Shown: positions 36,017-45,323 of the stretch, piece by piece
Layout: every line of letters begins with the position of its first letter
How positions within the stretch are numbered: position 1 is the first letter of the stretch
DNA from: CAYPIE01 sp964410665
Lineage (GTDB): Bacteria; Planctomycetota; Planctomycetia; Gemmatales; Gemmataceae
Direction: 5' to 3'
NCBI GenBank assembly: GCA_964410665.1
Contig: CAYPIE010000039.1
Coordinates: 1 to 52,073 of the forward strand
Length of the DNA stretch: 52,073 bases
The notes under the pieces: generated by a model
Database searches by the model: none
Told to the model about the DNA's origin: nothing
What the model saw: only the letters and a program-made list of their open reading frames with translations
Program-made: the position numbers and the translations under genes

Positions 36017-39000
36017 TTATTTTTCAGCGGGCTTGCCCGATTGCAGGTATGCCAAAAGGTCGAGGATTTCCTCTTTGCGGTAGGTCATCAGCAGCCCTTT
36101 GGGCATGGTGGACACCTTCGACTTAAACCGCTCTTCAATCTCTGAGGTCTGCAAGCGCGTCAAACGCTCCGGTTCAAGGGGATTGGTGAGGATTTGCACG
36201 GTATCTGCTTGCTCTTTGACCACCAGCCCCGTGACCGTTTTGCCGCTGCTGGTGATGAAGACTTCCGTTTGGTAGTCTTGATGGATCTCGCTAGATGGAT
36301 TGAGGATTTGCTCCAGAAGCTTTCCGCCGGTATAGCGCTTCCAGACGTCGCTCAGGTCCGGACCCAGCTTTGCCCCCTTGCCCGCGACTGCGTGGCATTT
36401 CATGCAACCGGCCGACTCGAAGACCAACCGCCCTTTGTCTACAGAATGTTTAGCAAGGTTGTTCGCATCTGCCGCAAGGTCCGCCGTCATCCACATTTTG
36501 ACGAATTTTCGCTCGGTCGCGTTGGCCTGGGGGACGTCGAGCTCCTCGCCCGGGCGTGCCACCACCAGCGACGCACGCATTACCCGCCAATGGCCTGGAA
36601 ACGTGCACACGATGGGATAGATCCCCGAGGCTCCCGGAGCGTCAAAGTACACGGTGTACTGACCACCTGGGTTCAGCACCGGCGCCAGCGCCAAAACTCC
36701 CGGATCGTCGGGCACGTAGTGCTTGGCCAGCGCACGCGGGTCCGCGGCCATGATCATCGACTGTTCGCCGACCGGGTTGAGTCGGTCCGGGCGTACCAGC
36801 ACCAGGTTGTGGCTCATACTGATATCATCGTTGCGGAAGGTCAGCGCCACCCTTCTTCGCGGCGGCACCCGGATGACATTGGGTTCGTAGCGCAGTCCGG
36901 GCCTGGCCCGGATCTTCCGGGACACCAGGCTAACAGCGCCGGTACGCCCGCGGTTTTCCTGAGCGACCAGCCGCCGGTCCCGCTCGAACGCACGCATGAC
37001 CGGAAAGGCCGGGGCGGGTCGCTTGGCAACCGCTTGGTAGCCGGGGAAGCCGCGGAAGGGCTCGCGCATCTGGTACACCGTGTAGTAAAGGTCCGGGGTG
37101 AACACCCGGGGGGCGTTGTCGGCCGGATCGATTGCCCGAAGTTGTAGGTACAGATGCAATTGCATGACCGGATGCAACTGCGGTAGCTCCACGAACACCG
37201 ACTGCCCATCGTCGAGCAAGTGAACGCCGCGGACCTCGACCGGGTCGTGGCCGGCACGCCCGGGGTCGCGGGCCGAATACTCCGAGGAGCCGTAACCCGG
37301 GCTGTACAGGTAGTTCCATTGTTCACAGAAGACGTTCGACCGCTTGACCGATGTGGGGTCGATGCGGGAATTGAACCGGATTAGCAGCCCGTTCGCATGC
37401 GTCTGCACCGCTGCCGGCAGGTCGAGCGGCTTACCGGTATAGCGCAGGCGTTGCAGGCTGCCGTGCTCCTGGGCGTAGCTTTGCCAACCCGAACTCCCCC
37501 CGACGTAGACGTGGCCGTCATGGGGGTTGAAGCGAATACGGTGTGCCCCGGAAAGAAACTCGCCGGGGAGCGGAACGATCCCGCCTTGAACGCGATCGCC
37601 GACCTGCTCGCGCAGGACCAGGTAGTGGGTGCAGTTCCCCAGCGACAGGCCGACGAAGTGCCCGGCCAACGGGCCGAGGCGTTCATCCTCGGGCAACCGC
37701 CCCACGGCTCCCGCGGAGTGATCGATGCCGCGGGGGACGAAGCAGAGTGGCAAGTCATAGCCGTACTCGCCGACCTGTTTACGTGGACCGAAGAACCCAT
37801 GGTAGCTCCCGTCACCCACTTCAAAGATGGCCGTCGCCGGGGTCCAGGTCCCCTCTTGCGCGGTGGCCAGTACCACTTGCCCATCGGGAGATACTCCTAC
37901 CCCGTTGCAATAGCGGATCCCCGTGCCCAGGGTGGTCAGTTTCTGCGTACGCGGGTCATATTGCATGATCCCTTCCGCAGCGGAGCTGAAATACAGGTTC
38001 CCCTGGTCGTCTTGTCGCAGGCAGGTGACAAACTCGTGGCCCCCCCGGGTTTCGTACTGGTTGGTCAAGCACTCGTAATAGTCCATCTCATCATCGCCGT
38101 TGAGGTCGTGCAGGCGGGTGATCTGGTCGCGACCGATGACCAGGATCTTGCCCTCCTGCACCAGCAACCCCAGGGGCTGGTGCAGTCCCGCGGCAACCCG
38201 GCGCCATACCAGCTCGTTCAGATCATCGTCCACACCGGAGAGCAGCCAAACATCTCCGCCCAGGGTGGCAACCGCAGCGCGGCCGTCGGGGAGAAAGTCG
38301 ACGCCCCCCACGCGGAAGCGGAGTCCGAAGCCGTTCTGCTCATCGTAGGGGAGTGTCAGGGTGTCAATCGCATAGGCTCCGACGGTGTCGCCCAGAACGC
38401 CCTGAGTCTTGACCGCCTTCTCGGCCCAGCGGGCCTTGCCACCTTGCATGAGCCGGTCCAGGTTTGGCACCTCGACCGCGGCGAATGCTTTCACCGCCGC
38501 CTCCGCTTGATTCGGTCGGACTTGGAGAAAGGCAAGATGGATCGGGCCGCGGATCTGGGTCCCCCCAAACTCGAGCCGAACCTTCGGTTTGCCAAAAAGT
38601 GCGAACGGACTTGGTTGAGCCAACCGCAGGCGAACTTGCGGGGCCCGGCAACGCAAGGCGATGATCTGCAATGCTTTGCCCTGGCGAAAGGTCACCACCG
38701 GAAGGCCCGCCAACGTCGTCACTTTGACATCGTCGGCGTCGGTTTCCAATAAAGTCAGGGTGGTGTCTTTGGCAAGTGACCCCTGGATCTGCAGCGTGCG
38801 CGCGAACTGGTTTTCGACTTTCCAGGCATGATCGAAAACCTCGGCGTCACCCAATTGGTAGCGGAACACCACCTCGCGGCCATGCCGGTATAGACCGCGA
38901 TACTGTCGGGGTGTCCCCTCCACCAGGTTCCACCTTGACCCTTGCAGGTTGAGGCGTTGCTCGCCACGCGGCTTCACCGGCGAGATGAGCCCGAGCATGA

Positions 39001-39466
39001 AGGATTCGAATCGCACCAGCGGCCCAGCCCACACGTCGGTGAATGTTCGCTTGGTCGGGTCAAAGATCGCCGAGAGGTTACCTTCTTGACCCAGCTGGAT
39101 GTTCACCGCCTTCAAGGTGGTGGTGCCGAAATGATTGGTGACTGCAGAGATCATGCCACCAAAATCGACGCGATTAAACGCATCGTCGATGATGTATTTC
39201 TCTCCCCCCTGACCCCAGTGGCCGAAGGTCCCGCCATCTAAGCCAGGGAACGAAGGGAGCAGTTCGGGTAGGGGCTGTTTGCTGCGAAGATAGCGGCGGG
39301 CTTGATCCCGGTAAAACGACCGCAAGCGATTCTGAGGCCAAGGTGGGAACTTACTTTCCTTGACGCCTTCGGTGATCTCTTGTCCATAAGTCGGAGGCAA
39401 GGTAGGTAGCAAGCCAAGGATCAATACCAGGGTCATGCAACCCGTGACCAAATGGCACATCTTCAT
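36017..39466 (-). CDS. Secreted DUF6797/propeller protein fused to cupredoxin and cytochrome c
   Basis: A 1149-residue exported protein. After the signal peptide (about 1-28), residues about 60-200 resemble DUF6797 (FDPTKRTFTDVWAGPLVRFE). A beta-propeller of the PVC heme-protein type covers about 360-690. A cupredoxin domain follows at about 855-972 with a full type-1 copper set: His886, Cys954, His959 and Met963 (VCTFPGHWRVM). A c-type heme (CMKCH, 1021-1025) follows and ends in the MPKGLLMTYRKEE motif shared with the 16817-19891 protein. Copper and heme next to each other suggest an internal electron path from propeller substrate to outside acceptor; this is inference. It is monocistronic on the minus strand, 163 bp downstream of pdxY in the opposite reading sense of the map. 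Confidence 0.87.
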   Translation of the reverse strand: MKMCHLVTGCMTLVLILGLLPTLPPTYGQEITEGVKESKFPPWPQNRLRSFYRDQARRYLRSKQPLPELLPSFPGLDGGTFGHWGQGGEKYIIDDAFNRVDFGGMISAVTNHFGTTTLKAVNIQLGQEGNLSAIFDPTKRTFTDVWAGPLVRFESFMLGLISPVKPRGEQRLNLQGSRWNLVEGTPRQYRGLYRHGREVVFRYQLGDAEVFDHAWKVENQFARTLQIQGSLAKDTTLTLLETDADDVKVTTLAGLPVVTFRQGKALQIIALRCRAPQVRLRLAQPSPFALFGKPKVRLEFGGTQIRGPIHLAFLQVRPNQAEAAVKAFAAVEVPNLDRLMQGGKARWAEKAVKTQGVLGDTVGAYAIDTLTLPYDEQNGFGLRFRVGGVDFLPDGRAAVATLGGDVWLLSGVDDDLNELVWRRVAAGLHQPLGLLVQEGKILVIGRDQITRLHDLNGDDEMDYYECLTNQYETRGGHEFVTCLRQDDQGNLYFSSAAEGIMQYDPRTQKLTTLGTGIRYCNGVGVSPDGQVVLATAQEGTWTPATAIFEVGDGSYHGFFGPRKQVGEYGYDLPLCFVPRGIDHSAGAVGRLPEDERLGPLAGHFVGLSLGNCTHYLVLREQVGDRVQGGIVPLPGEFLSGAHRIRFNPHDGHVYVGGSSGWQSYAQEHGSLQRLRYTGKPLDLPAAVQTHANGLLIRFNSRIDPTSVKRSNVFCEQWNYLYSPGYGSSEYSARDPGRAGHDPVEVRGVHLLDDGQSVFVELPQLHPVMQLHLYLQLRAIDPADNAPRVFTPDLYYTVYQMREPFRGFPGYQAVAKRPAPAFPVMRAFERDRRLVAQENRGRTGAVSLVSRKIRARPGLRYEPNVIRVPPRRRVALTFRNDDISMSHNLVLVRPDRLNPVGEQSMIMAADPRALAKHYVPDDPGVLALAPVLNPGGQYTVYFDAPGASGIYPIVCTFPGHWRVMRASLVVARPGEELDVPQANATERKFVKMWMTADLAADANNLAKHSVDKGRLVFESAGCMKCHAVAGKGAKLGPDLSDVWKRYTGGKLLEQILNPSSEIHQDYQTEVFITSSGKTVTGLVVKEQADTVQILTNPLEPERLTRLQTSEIEERFKSKVSTMPKGLLMTYRKEEILDLLAYLQSGKPAEK

Positions 39467-40092
39467 AAGGCCCCCTTCTCGGTCGGCTCCCGACCAACAC
39501 CTGGATCATATCCAAAACCATGCTCATGCGGATGGGACTACGAACTTACAGCCGCCTTGGCAATCGATGGCCACGAAGATCGGAATTCCAATCGCCGAAG
39601 CCAACCATGCTCGGACTGGTCATCCATCGTTGTCGCTCGGTTCACGATGGAAACGGCTGGCCGGATCTGATCTGCTCTATGAGAGCATAACGGGCCACTC
39701 TGGATCAGGGGGCGATCGGACTTAGGAAACTAGCTCGTCGAGCAGAGCAAACTCCCTGCCCACCCTTACTATCCACAAGCAGCGGCGAATCGCAACTTCC
39801 AGCACGTTGGGATGGGTGACGCGTTCTCCGTATTCAACTTGTTTTGCATTAGCTGAGGGGATGTCCTGCTGCTTGTGGATAGTAAGGGTGGGCGGTGATG
39901 TTTTCGTGGCAACAATCCAACCATCGCCGTTGCGGAGACGTCCATCAAGGAACGATTCCTTCGGCAAGCCCGGATGAGTCTCCTCCCACAAGTTGAACGG
40001 GCTTTATCCGGCATCCCGACCGTCAATGGCTTTTACGTCGAGCTACGGATACCCGCATCGGTCTCTATCCAACCAAACAAGAGGGATCCCTA
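39467..40092. other. 626-bp non-coding stretch with long inverted repeat
   Basis: Between the divergent 1149-residue gene and the interrupted membrane-protein gene. It contains the 26-bp inverted repeat at 39758-39893. A minus-strand ORF (39722-39991) runs through the repeat and has no recognisable product. No convincing promoter was seen for either flanking gene. Confidence 0.5.
39758..39893. repeat. 26-bp perfect inverted repeat spanning 136 bp
   Basis: The arms are 39758-39783 and 39868-39893, identical in inverse orientation over all 26 bases, with 84 bp between. Each arm begins with GCCCACCC and ends with AAGCAGC on the outer-to-inner reading. No target-site duplication is visible next to the arms. 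It could be a small non-autonomous transposable element (MITE-like), or a long hairpin. The arm contains TATCCACA, one base from a DnaA box, probably by chance. Confidence 0.75.
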
Positions 40093-40668
40093 ATGGCCAG
40101 ATTCTGGGTTCGCTACAGGGATTCCTTCCTTCCCACGGTGATCGCGCTGGCGGGCATCGTGATTGTCATTGTGATCGGGCGAAGCGATGCTCTGGCGAAC
40201 TCCCGGGAAGCAATCGATCCGCACGGGGTCGAACACCATGATCCGCAAGCACCAGGATATCATCCCGGCGCGATGCTGGAACGAACCATTGACCAACTCT
40301 GGCTGAACCATCGACAATTACGCGGCTTAGTCTTGTGAACCACGGTCTGGTTCCTCATCACGGCCAGTCTCGCATTTCGGCTGGCTCAACCGATCCTCTG
40401 GGTTCGAGTCCGTCATCAACCCATCTGGGCAAACGAAGTCTCCAACCGTCCTTCGTGGTTCGGACGGGTGTGCCACCTAGAACGCGGAAGCATGCGCCAG
40501 GTCATCACTGGCTTGCTCGTGATGTGGATTCCCCGCCTGCTAAACCAATCTCTTCCCTCGGTCACTCATCCTGCAACTGCTTCAGCGAAGTTCGGCGTTG
40601 ACGAAACCGTCGGAAATCGCCACAACAGTCTTGCGGCTCGTAGTAACCATCGTGACCTATTAAGCTGA
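40093..40668 (+). pseudogene. Small two-helix membrane protein gene interrupted by in-frame TGA
   Basis: An ATG with GAGGG seven bases upstream opens an 81-residue frame with a membrane helix (about 14-30, PTVIALAGIVIVIVIG) and ends at TGA 40336-40338. The same frame then stays open for 109 further codons to TGA 40666-40668, only four bases before the DUF1592 start. Right after the first TGA the frame encodes a second membrane helix (TTVWFLITASLAFRLA). If TGA were TGG (Trp), a 191-residue protein with two helices would result. This suggests a recent nonsense mutation, a sequence error, or readthrough. I do not recognise the family. A His-rich stretch (HGVEHHDPQAPGYHPG) lies between the helices. 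Confidence 0.55.
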
Positions 40669-40672
40669 GCAT

Positions 40673-42589
40673 ATGCAGTCCTTACCATCGATACCTACCG
40701 GCCTCACCCACCGACGCTTATCCGTGGCCTGGTGCATCCTTAGCCTGCTGATCGTGGGCTCCGCACAGTTGTCGGCCGCCAGTCCGGATGAAAATCACTC
40801 GGATGGCGGCGTCGCCAAAGCGCCGGCGTTGTTTGCACGCTATTGCTTGGATTGCCATGGAAACTCCCTCCAAGAGGCCGAGCTCAACATCGAGGCCTTG
40901 CTTGAGCAAACGCCACTGGTTCGGAATCGTGAGCGTTGGCGAAACGTCCGTCTGCGCGCCGAGCAGGGCGACATGCCTCCCGAAGGTGCCGAGCAACCAA
41001 CACCCGAGCAGCGTAAGCAGATGGTTGCCTGGCTGAAGTCGCAGATCGATGAGTTTGACTACAGCACCATCGACGATCCGGGTGCTGAACCAATCCGACG
41101 TCTGACCCATTTGGAATTCATCCACACGGTTCAGACGTTGCTTGGTGTCCGCCTTGACCCTAAGCGCTTTCCCGAGGACCTCAGTGGCCAGAGTGGTTTC
41201 GACAACAGTGCCAACACCCTGTTTTTGCACCCGTTGTTGCTGGAAAAGTATATCCTCGCCATTGACGATGCGATCGAGGCAGCCAAGCCAGCGCGCTGGC
41301 AGTGGGTTCTCCCCAGCGAGACCGTGGATGCTTCCACAGCAGCCAAGCAAATGCTGGTCCCGTTTTTGCGACTCGCCTATCGGCGGCCGCCGACCAAGGC
41401 CGAGATTGCTTCGACCATGCAAACTTTTTCGGTGGGCTACGCTCGGGAAAAGGACTACCGACAAGCCATCAAGCGTACCCTCAAGGCGGTGTTGCTGAAT
41501 CCCTCGTTCCTGCTCCGCATCGAGCAACACCGGCCGCAAACCGGCTCCTACCGTATCGGCCCCTATGAGATGGCCAGCCGCCTGTCCTACTTCTTGTGGG
41601 CGGACATGCCCGATGAGGAGCTGTTGCAACTGGCGGAGAAAAAGCAGCTTTTTGACCCGAACGTACTGGCCAAGCAAGTCCGGCGGATGCTCGCCGACCC
41701 ACGTGCCGAGTCGTTAGGAACCTCGTTTGCCGCTCAGTGGCTGGGCTTCGACGACCTCGGCAAGCGCATCCGGCGTGACCCCATCGATAACCCCTGGTGT
41801 ACCGACTCGCTCATGGCTGCGATGCGGGCGGAAACGGCTCTGTTTATTGTCCACCTGCTCCGCGAAAACCGGCCACTGAGTGAACTGGTCGACGCCAATT
41901 ACACCTTCCTCAACGAGGAACTGGCCCGGCACTACCGTATCCGGGGGGTCAAAGGGGAGCAGATGCGCCTGGTCAAACTGGCCGACGCGGGCCGACGCGG
42001 GGGCATCTTCGGCCAGGGAAGCCTCCATGCGGTCACCTCGTTTCCAGGTCGAACCAGTCCGGTGGTCCGGGGGAAGTGGATCCTCTCGGATGTCCTGGGC
42101 ACGCCCCCGCCTCCGCCACCACCGGGCGTCAGCGAGTTCGATGAGGAGATCGAAGACCGTGACAATCTATCGATGCGCGCCAAAATGGAACTCCATCGCG
42201 CCGACAAACGCTGTGCCAGCTGTCATGATCAGATCGACCCTCTGGGCTTTGCCCTGGAAAACTTCGATGACTTCGGCCGTTGGCGAACGCGCCGCGATGG
42301 TCGTTTCATCGACTCTCGGGCCGTATTACCCGGCGGCGGTAAATTCCGCGGCCCCCAAGGGCTCAAGCGCGTGATCTTGGCCCAGCGGAAGGACGAGTTA
42401 TCCCGCCAATTGACCCGGAAAATCCTGGCATATGCCCTTGGCCGGCAGCTCGAGTACTACGATGAGCGTGCTGTCCGAGACATCGTCGCCCACCTGCGAG
42501 CCCACAACGAGGCCTTGCAAGAGCTGATCATCGGAGTTGTTACCAGCTACCCCTTCCAGTACAAGAAGAACCCAACCTCTGCGAGGTGA
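40673..42589 (+). CDS. DUF1592-family secreted cytochrome c, short form
   Basis: A 638-residue planctomycete-type protein. After a signal/anchor (about 17-35), an N-terminal heme domain has CLDCH at 58-62. DUF1587-, DUF1595-, DUF1592-, DUF1588- and DUF1585-like segments follow in order. These include the landmark IRRLTHLEF, then LRLAYRRPPT, then GTPPPPPPPG at the DUF1588 boundary. A second heme motif CASCH lies at 514-518. The family's function is unknown; two c hemes imply electron transfer outside the cytoplasm. No Shine-Dalgarno precedes its ATG, so translation is probably coupled to the upstream frame. It lacks the beta-domain seen in the second copy. Confidence 0.9.
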   Translation: MQSLPSIPTGLTHRRLSVAWCILSLLIVGSAQLSAASPDENHSDGGVAKAPALFARYCLDCHGNSLQEAELNIEALLEQTPLVRNRERWRNVRLRAEQGDMPPEGAEQPTPEQRKQMVAWLKSQIDEFDYSTIDDPGAEPIRRLTHLEFIHTVQTLLGVRLDPKRFPEDLSGQSGFDNSANTLFLHPLLLEKYILAIDDAIEAAKPARWQWVLPSETVDASTAAKQMLVPFLRLAYRRPPTKAEIASTMQTFSVGYAREKDYRQAIKRTLKAVLLNPSFLLRIEQHRPQTGSYRIGPYEMASRLSYFLWADMPDEELLQLAEKKQLFDPNVLAKQVRRMLADPRAESLGTSFAAQWLGFDDLGKRIRRDPIDNPWCTDSLMAAMRAETALFIVHLLRENRPLSELVDANYTFLNEELARHYRIRGVKGEQMRLVKLADAGRRGGIFGQGSLHAVTSFPGRTSPVVRGKWILSDVLGTPPPPPPPGVSEFDEEIEDRDNLSMRAKMELHRADKRCASCHDQIDPLGFALENFDDFGRWRTRRDGRFIDSRAVLPGGGKFRGPQGLKRVILAQRKDELSRQLTRKILAYALGRQLEYYDERAVRDIVAHLRAHNEALQELIIGVVTSYPFQYKKNPTSAR

Positions 42590-42594
42590 ATCCC

Positions 42595-43944
42595 ATGAAG
42601 CAACATCCCATCAGCCGCCGGACTCTCCTGAAGGGAGTCGGTGCAGCCATCGCCCTGCCGGCCCTGGAGGTCATGGGCACCCTCTCCGCGGCCACCGCGA
42701 CGGCCCCCACACCTCCGGTGCGGCTGGCCTACCTCTACTTCCCCAACGGGGTGGCTCGTGGTGGCTGGGCACCCGCCCGCGTCGGCGAGGATGGCCGTTT
42801 GATCGAACTCAACCGCTGGATGAAACCCCTTCAGCCGTTTGCCGAGCACCTGGTCCTCCCCGAGCGACTCTGGACGCCCCGCGGCAACGGACACGTCGCC
42901 GGCACGGCCACCTGGCTGACCGGCGGCAGCTACGATCGCCGGCGTATCGATGCCGGGGGAGTTTCCGTCGACCAGCTCGCCGCCCAACAAATTGGCCGCG
43001 ACACGCTGCTACCCTCTCTAGAACTGTCCCTGAAGGGCGAGGGGCATTTCGCCAATGACTTACCCCGCAATACCTTATCCTGGTCCGCCAGTGGCCGGCC
43101 GGTACCCCGGGAAGTCGAGCCACGCGTCATCTTCGACCGCATGTTCCGGCCTGGCGACGGAGCCGCGGTCGATCGCAGCGTACTCGATTCCGTCTCCGAA
43201 CATGCCAAGAGTCTACGTCGCCAGGTGAGCAACGCCGACCAGCGCAAGCTCGATGAGTACCTCGAATCGATCCGTGGGGTCGAACGCCGACTTGACTTTG
43301 CCGAGCAGCAAGCCAAGCGGGCCAAGCAAGCCGGTGACCTGGCCGACAGCCTGGTCCGGCCCGCTCCTGGAATTCCGACCTCCCACGAGGGATATATGCG
43401 GCTGATGCTGGACATGATGGCGCTGGCCTTCTGGGCGGATGCCACTCGCGTCTCCACCCTGATGCTCGACCACGGCCAGAGCAATCGTTACTTCGACTTC
43501 ATCGATGGGGTTCGTGGGACCTGGCATGCTCTGTCGCACTACCGAGATATTTCCGGCAAGACCGAGGACGATGACGGCCAGACTTCTTGGGACTCGGTCG
43601 CGTCCAAACGGGATATGTACAACGCTGTCACCCGCTGGCACCATGAACAAGTGGCTTACTTCCTGGGACGACTCGCTTCGATCAAGGAAGGCGAAGGGAC
43701 CCTCCTTGATAACACCTTGATCCTATACGGATCGAGTCTTGCCGATGGACATGAGCACGGCGAGAAGCAGCTGCCTGTCTTGCTCGCCGGCAATGCGGCA
43801 GGCCGCGTTCGCAGCGGACGCCAATTGTCCTCCCGGGATAATCAGTCGATGTCCGATCTTCACCTAGCCATGCTGCAACTCGCCGGTGTTCAGCTAGACT
43901 CTTTCGCCGAGAGTCAACAGCCGCTGGCAGGGCTGCTTCGCTGA
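42595..43944 (+). CDS. DUF1552 protein, Tat-exported (pair 1)
   Basis: A 449-residue protein with a twin-arginine signal (SRRTLLKGVGAAIALPALE). I use the ATG at 42595, with GAGG eight bases upstream; a GTG at 42586 overlapping the previous stop is the alternative. The body matches DUF1552, with RLAYLYFPNGVARGGWAP, a helical middle (DEYLESIRGVERRL) and the late LILYGSSLADGHEHG segment. DUF1552 is of unknown function and is always found beside DUF1592 genes. Tat export suggests that it folds, perhaps with a metal, before crossing the membrane. It follows the DUF1592 gene directly. Confidence 0.9.
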   Translation: MKQHPISRRTLLKGVGAAIALPALEVMGTLSAATATAPTPPVRLAYLYFPNGVARGGWAPARVGEDGRLIELNRWMKPLQPFAEHLVLPERLWTPRGNGHVAGTATWLTGGSYDRRRIDAGGVSVDQLAAQQIGRDTLLPSLELSLKGEGHFANDLPRNTLSWSASGRPVPREVEPRVIFDRMFRPGDGAAVDRSVLDSVSEHAKSLRRQVSNADQRKLDEYLESIRGVERRLDFAEQQAKRAKQAGDLADSLVRPAPGIPTSHEGYMRLMLDMMALAFWADATRVSTLMLDHGQSNRYFDFIDGVRGTWHALSHYRDISGKTEDDDGQTSWDSVASKRDMYNAVTRWHHEQVAYFLGRLASIKEGEGTLLDNTLILYGSSLADGHEHGEKQLPVLLAGNAAGRVRSGRQLSSRDNQSMSDLHLAMLQLAGVQLDSFAESQQPLAGLLR

Positions 43945-44008
43945 TCGAGAGCGATACGGCTCCCGAGGTTGAGTGGATTCTCCTTGTTCCGTCGACTTGC
44001 TGGCTTTC

Positions 44009-44638
44009 TCAAGACAGTGGGCGATGGAACACACCCTGACAGGCTCCGACAATCATGCCCGCCAGTTCCACCGCGGCATCCATCCCGCTTGGATCTCGAC
44101 GGGCTTCTGACTCACCAACGGCCAGCACCGCTGCCAGCAAACCCTCGGCAAGCCGTTGCAACTTCGTTGGCGACACAACCACACCCTCGACCTCGGCTAC
44201 TGTGTGTAAATGTGTCGTCAGGTCATCGACCAACTCGCGATAGCACTGATGAAGCACCTGCCCGAGCGGAGATGGCTCGCGGCGAAACCGCTGCAGCAAC
44301 TCCAGAAAGTGCCATTCACGCCGCATCAACGCCAGCATATTTGCACAGTAAGCGACCCGTGGTTGTGGCTGGCGAGCTTCGACCAGACCTCCGAACAGGC
44401 GATCCTCGAGCACGATCTGGCGGACACGCGCTCCCACCCGCTCCGCGGCTACCGCCAGCAGCGCTTCAACCGTTGGAAAGTGACGATACACCCCGGACTG
44501 AACGATGCCGACGGCCCGAGCAATGCGTAGCGTCGTCACCCCCGCCAGCCCCTTGGCACGCAACGCTTCCATCGCCGCCTCAATCAGTCGCTCCCGCGTC
44601 CGTGGCAACGGGCGTAGTTGCGGTTCATTGACCGACAC
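44009..44638 (-). CDS. TetR family transcriptional regulator
   Basis: A 209-residue repressor. The GTG at 44638 has GGGGAG eight bases upstream and is preferred to the 32-codon longer reading from 44734. The DNA-binding domain covers about 14-62 (RERLIEAAMEALRAKGLAG, then GIVQSGVYRHFPTVEALL). The ligand domain (about 75-209) is helical with no assignable ligand. It is convergent with the DUF1552 gene of pair 1, and its promoter region faces pair 2. It could control pair 2, but an operator was not identified. Confidence 0.85.
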   Translation of the reverse strand: MSVNEPQLRPLPRTRERLIEAAMEALRAKGLAGVTTLRIARAVGIVQSGVYRHFPTVEALLAVAAERVGARVRQIVLEDRLFGGLVEARQPQPRVAYCANMLALMRREWHFLELLQRFRREPSPLGQVLHQCYRELVDDLTTHLHTVAEVEGVVVSPTKLQRLAEGLLAAVLAVGESEARRDPSGMDAAVELAGMIVGACQGVFHRPLS

Positions 44639-45323
44639 GTGACAGACTCCCCAATTTCTGGACCAGGGAAATGGGCTGACCATCCTCAACGACTGAAGCG
44701 TTATCGTTGGCACCCAGTCCGGCATCGTACGCATCCGTCCGATCCAGAAATCGTGTGGGCAAAAACGGCAATCATTGTTCAGGGAGACGATCTGGATAGA
44801 CGATTCTGAAATCCAAGTACTGATGCGCGAATCCCGAGAAAAACCTTCTATACATATATATAGTAAACCTGCCGCAAAATCTGCGTTATTCTCGCCAATA
44901 TTGAGAAAATAATTCTACTATCGGCCATTTTGGACCCTCTTCGCCTGCCCATCGAGCGGTTTCGCTCCAACGAACCGCATAAAAACTGTCCAGAAACGTC
45001 CCAGAAACGTCCGGGTTTTGTCCCCGTTTGGCGCGAGAATGAGTTGGTGGACCCTCAGACAAAGAAAGTCGATAATATGATTATAAAATCTTAGGAATGA
45101 AAGATCGATTAATCGGTTGTTTATCCGTCTGATTGGCAATAATGTAGCCGTGCAGTCGGAATCCGGGTATGCTGGATTGTTAAGAAATCCACCAGGAAGA
45201 AAACGGACCCTCGGCAGGACCACCCCCGGTCCGATCCAGACATGGCGCTCCGAGCCAGCCAAGCGATGGGCCGCCGACCTAGCCGTCGAACCTCCTGCCT
45301 CCGAACGTATAGGCAACTGCGTT
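44639..45323. other. 685-bp divergent regulatory region
   Basis: This AT-rich stretch lies between the TetR gene and the second DUF1592 gene. It has a TATA-rich tract at about 44849-44866 (CTATACATATATATAG), the phased GTCC array (44988-45023) and another AT-rich block at 45070-45105. A minus-strand ORF (44918-45499) and the upstream extension of the plus gene (45117-45323) look like chance. It probably carries the promoter of pair 2. Confidence 0.5.
44988..45023 (+). promoter_or_regulatory. Four-fold GTCC array phased at 10-11 bp
   Basis: GTCC occurs at 44988-44991, 44998-45001, 45009-45012 and 45020-45023, steps of 10, 11 and 11 bp. The linkers are CAGAAAC-type, with a GGGTTTT linker before the last unit. 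It is the same pattern as 8873-8907 read on the opposite strand. Phasing of about one turn suggests cooperative binding by an oligomeric protein along one DNA face. It lies about 300 bp before the DUF1592 start of pair 2. Confidence 0.5.

Noticed and set aside
37397..38752. Plus-strand 451-codon ORF
   Set aside because: Antisense to the 1149-residue heme/copper protein; composition is that of a shadow frame in GC-rich DNA.
39768..39783. DnaA box and replication origin
   Set aside because: Only single near-matches (one base off) inside the inverted repeat arms; no cluster, no AT-rich unwinding region, no dnaA or dnaN.
39722..39991. Minus-strand 89-codon ORF across the inverted repeat
   Set aside because: No ribosome-binding site and no recognisable product; the frame includes both repeat arms.
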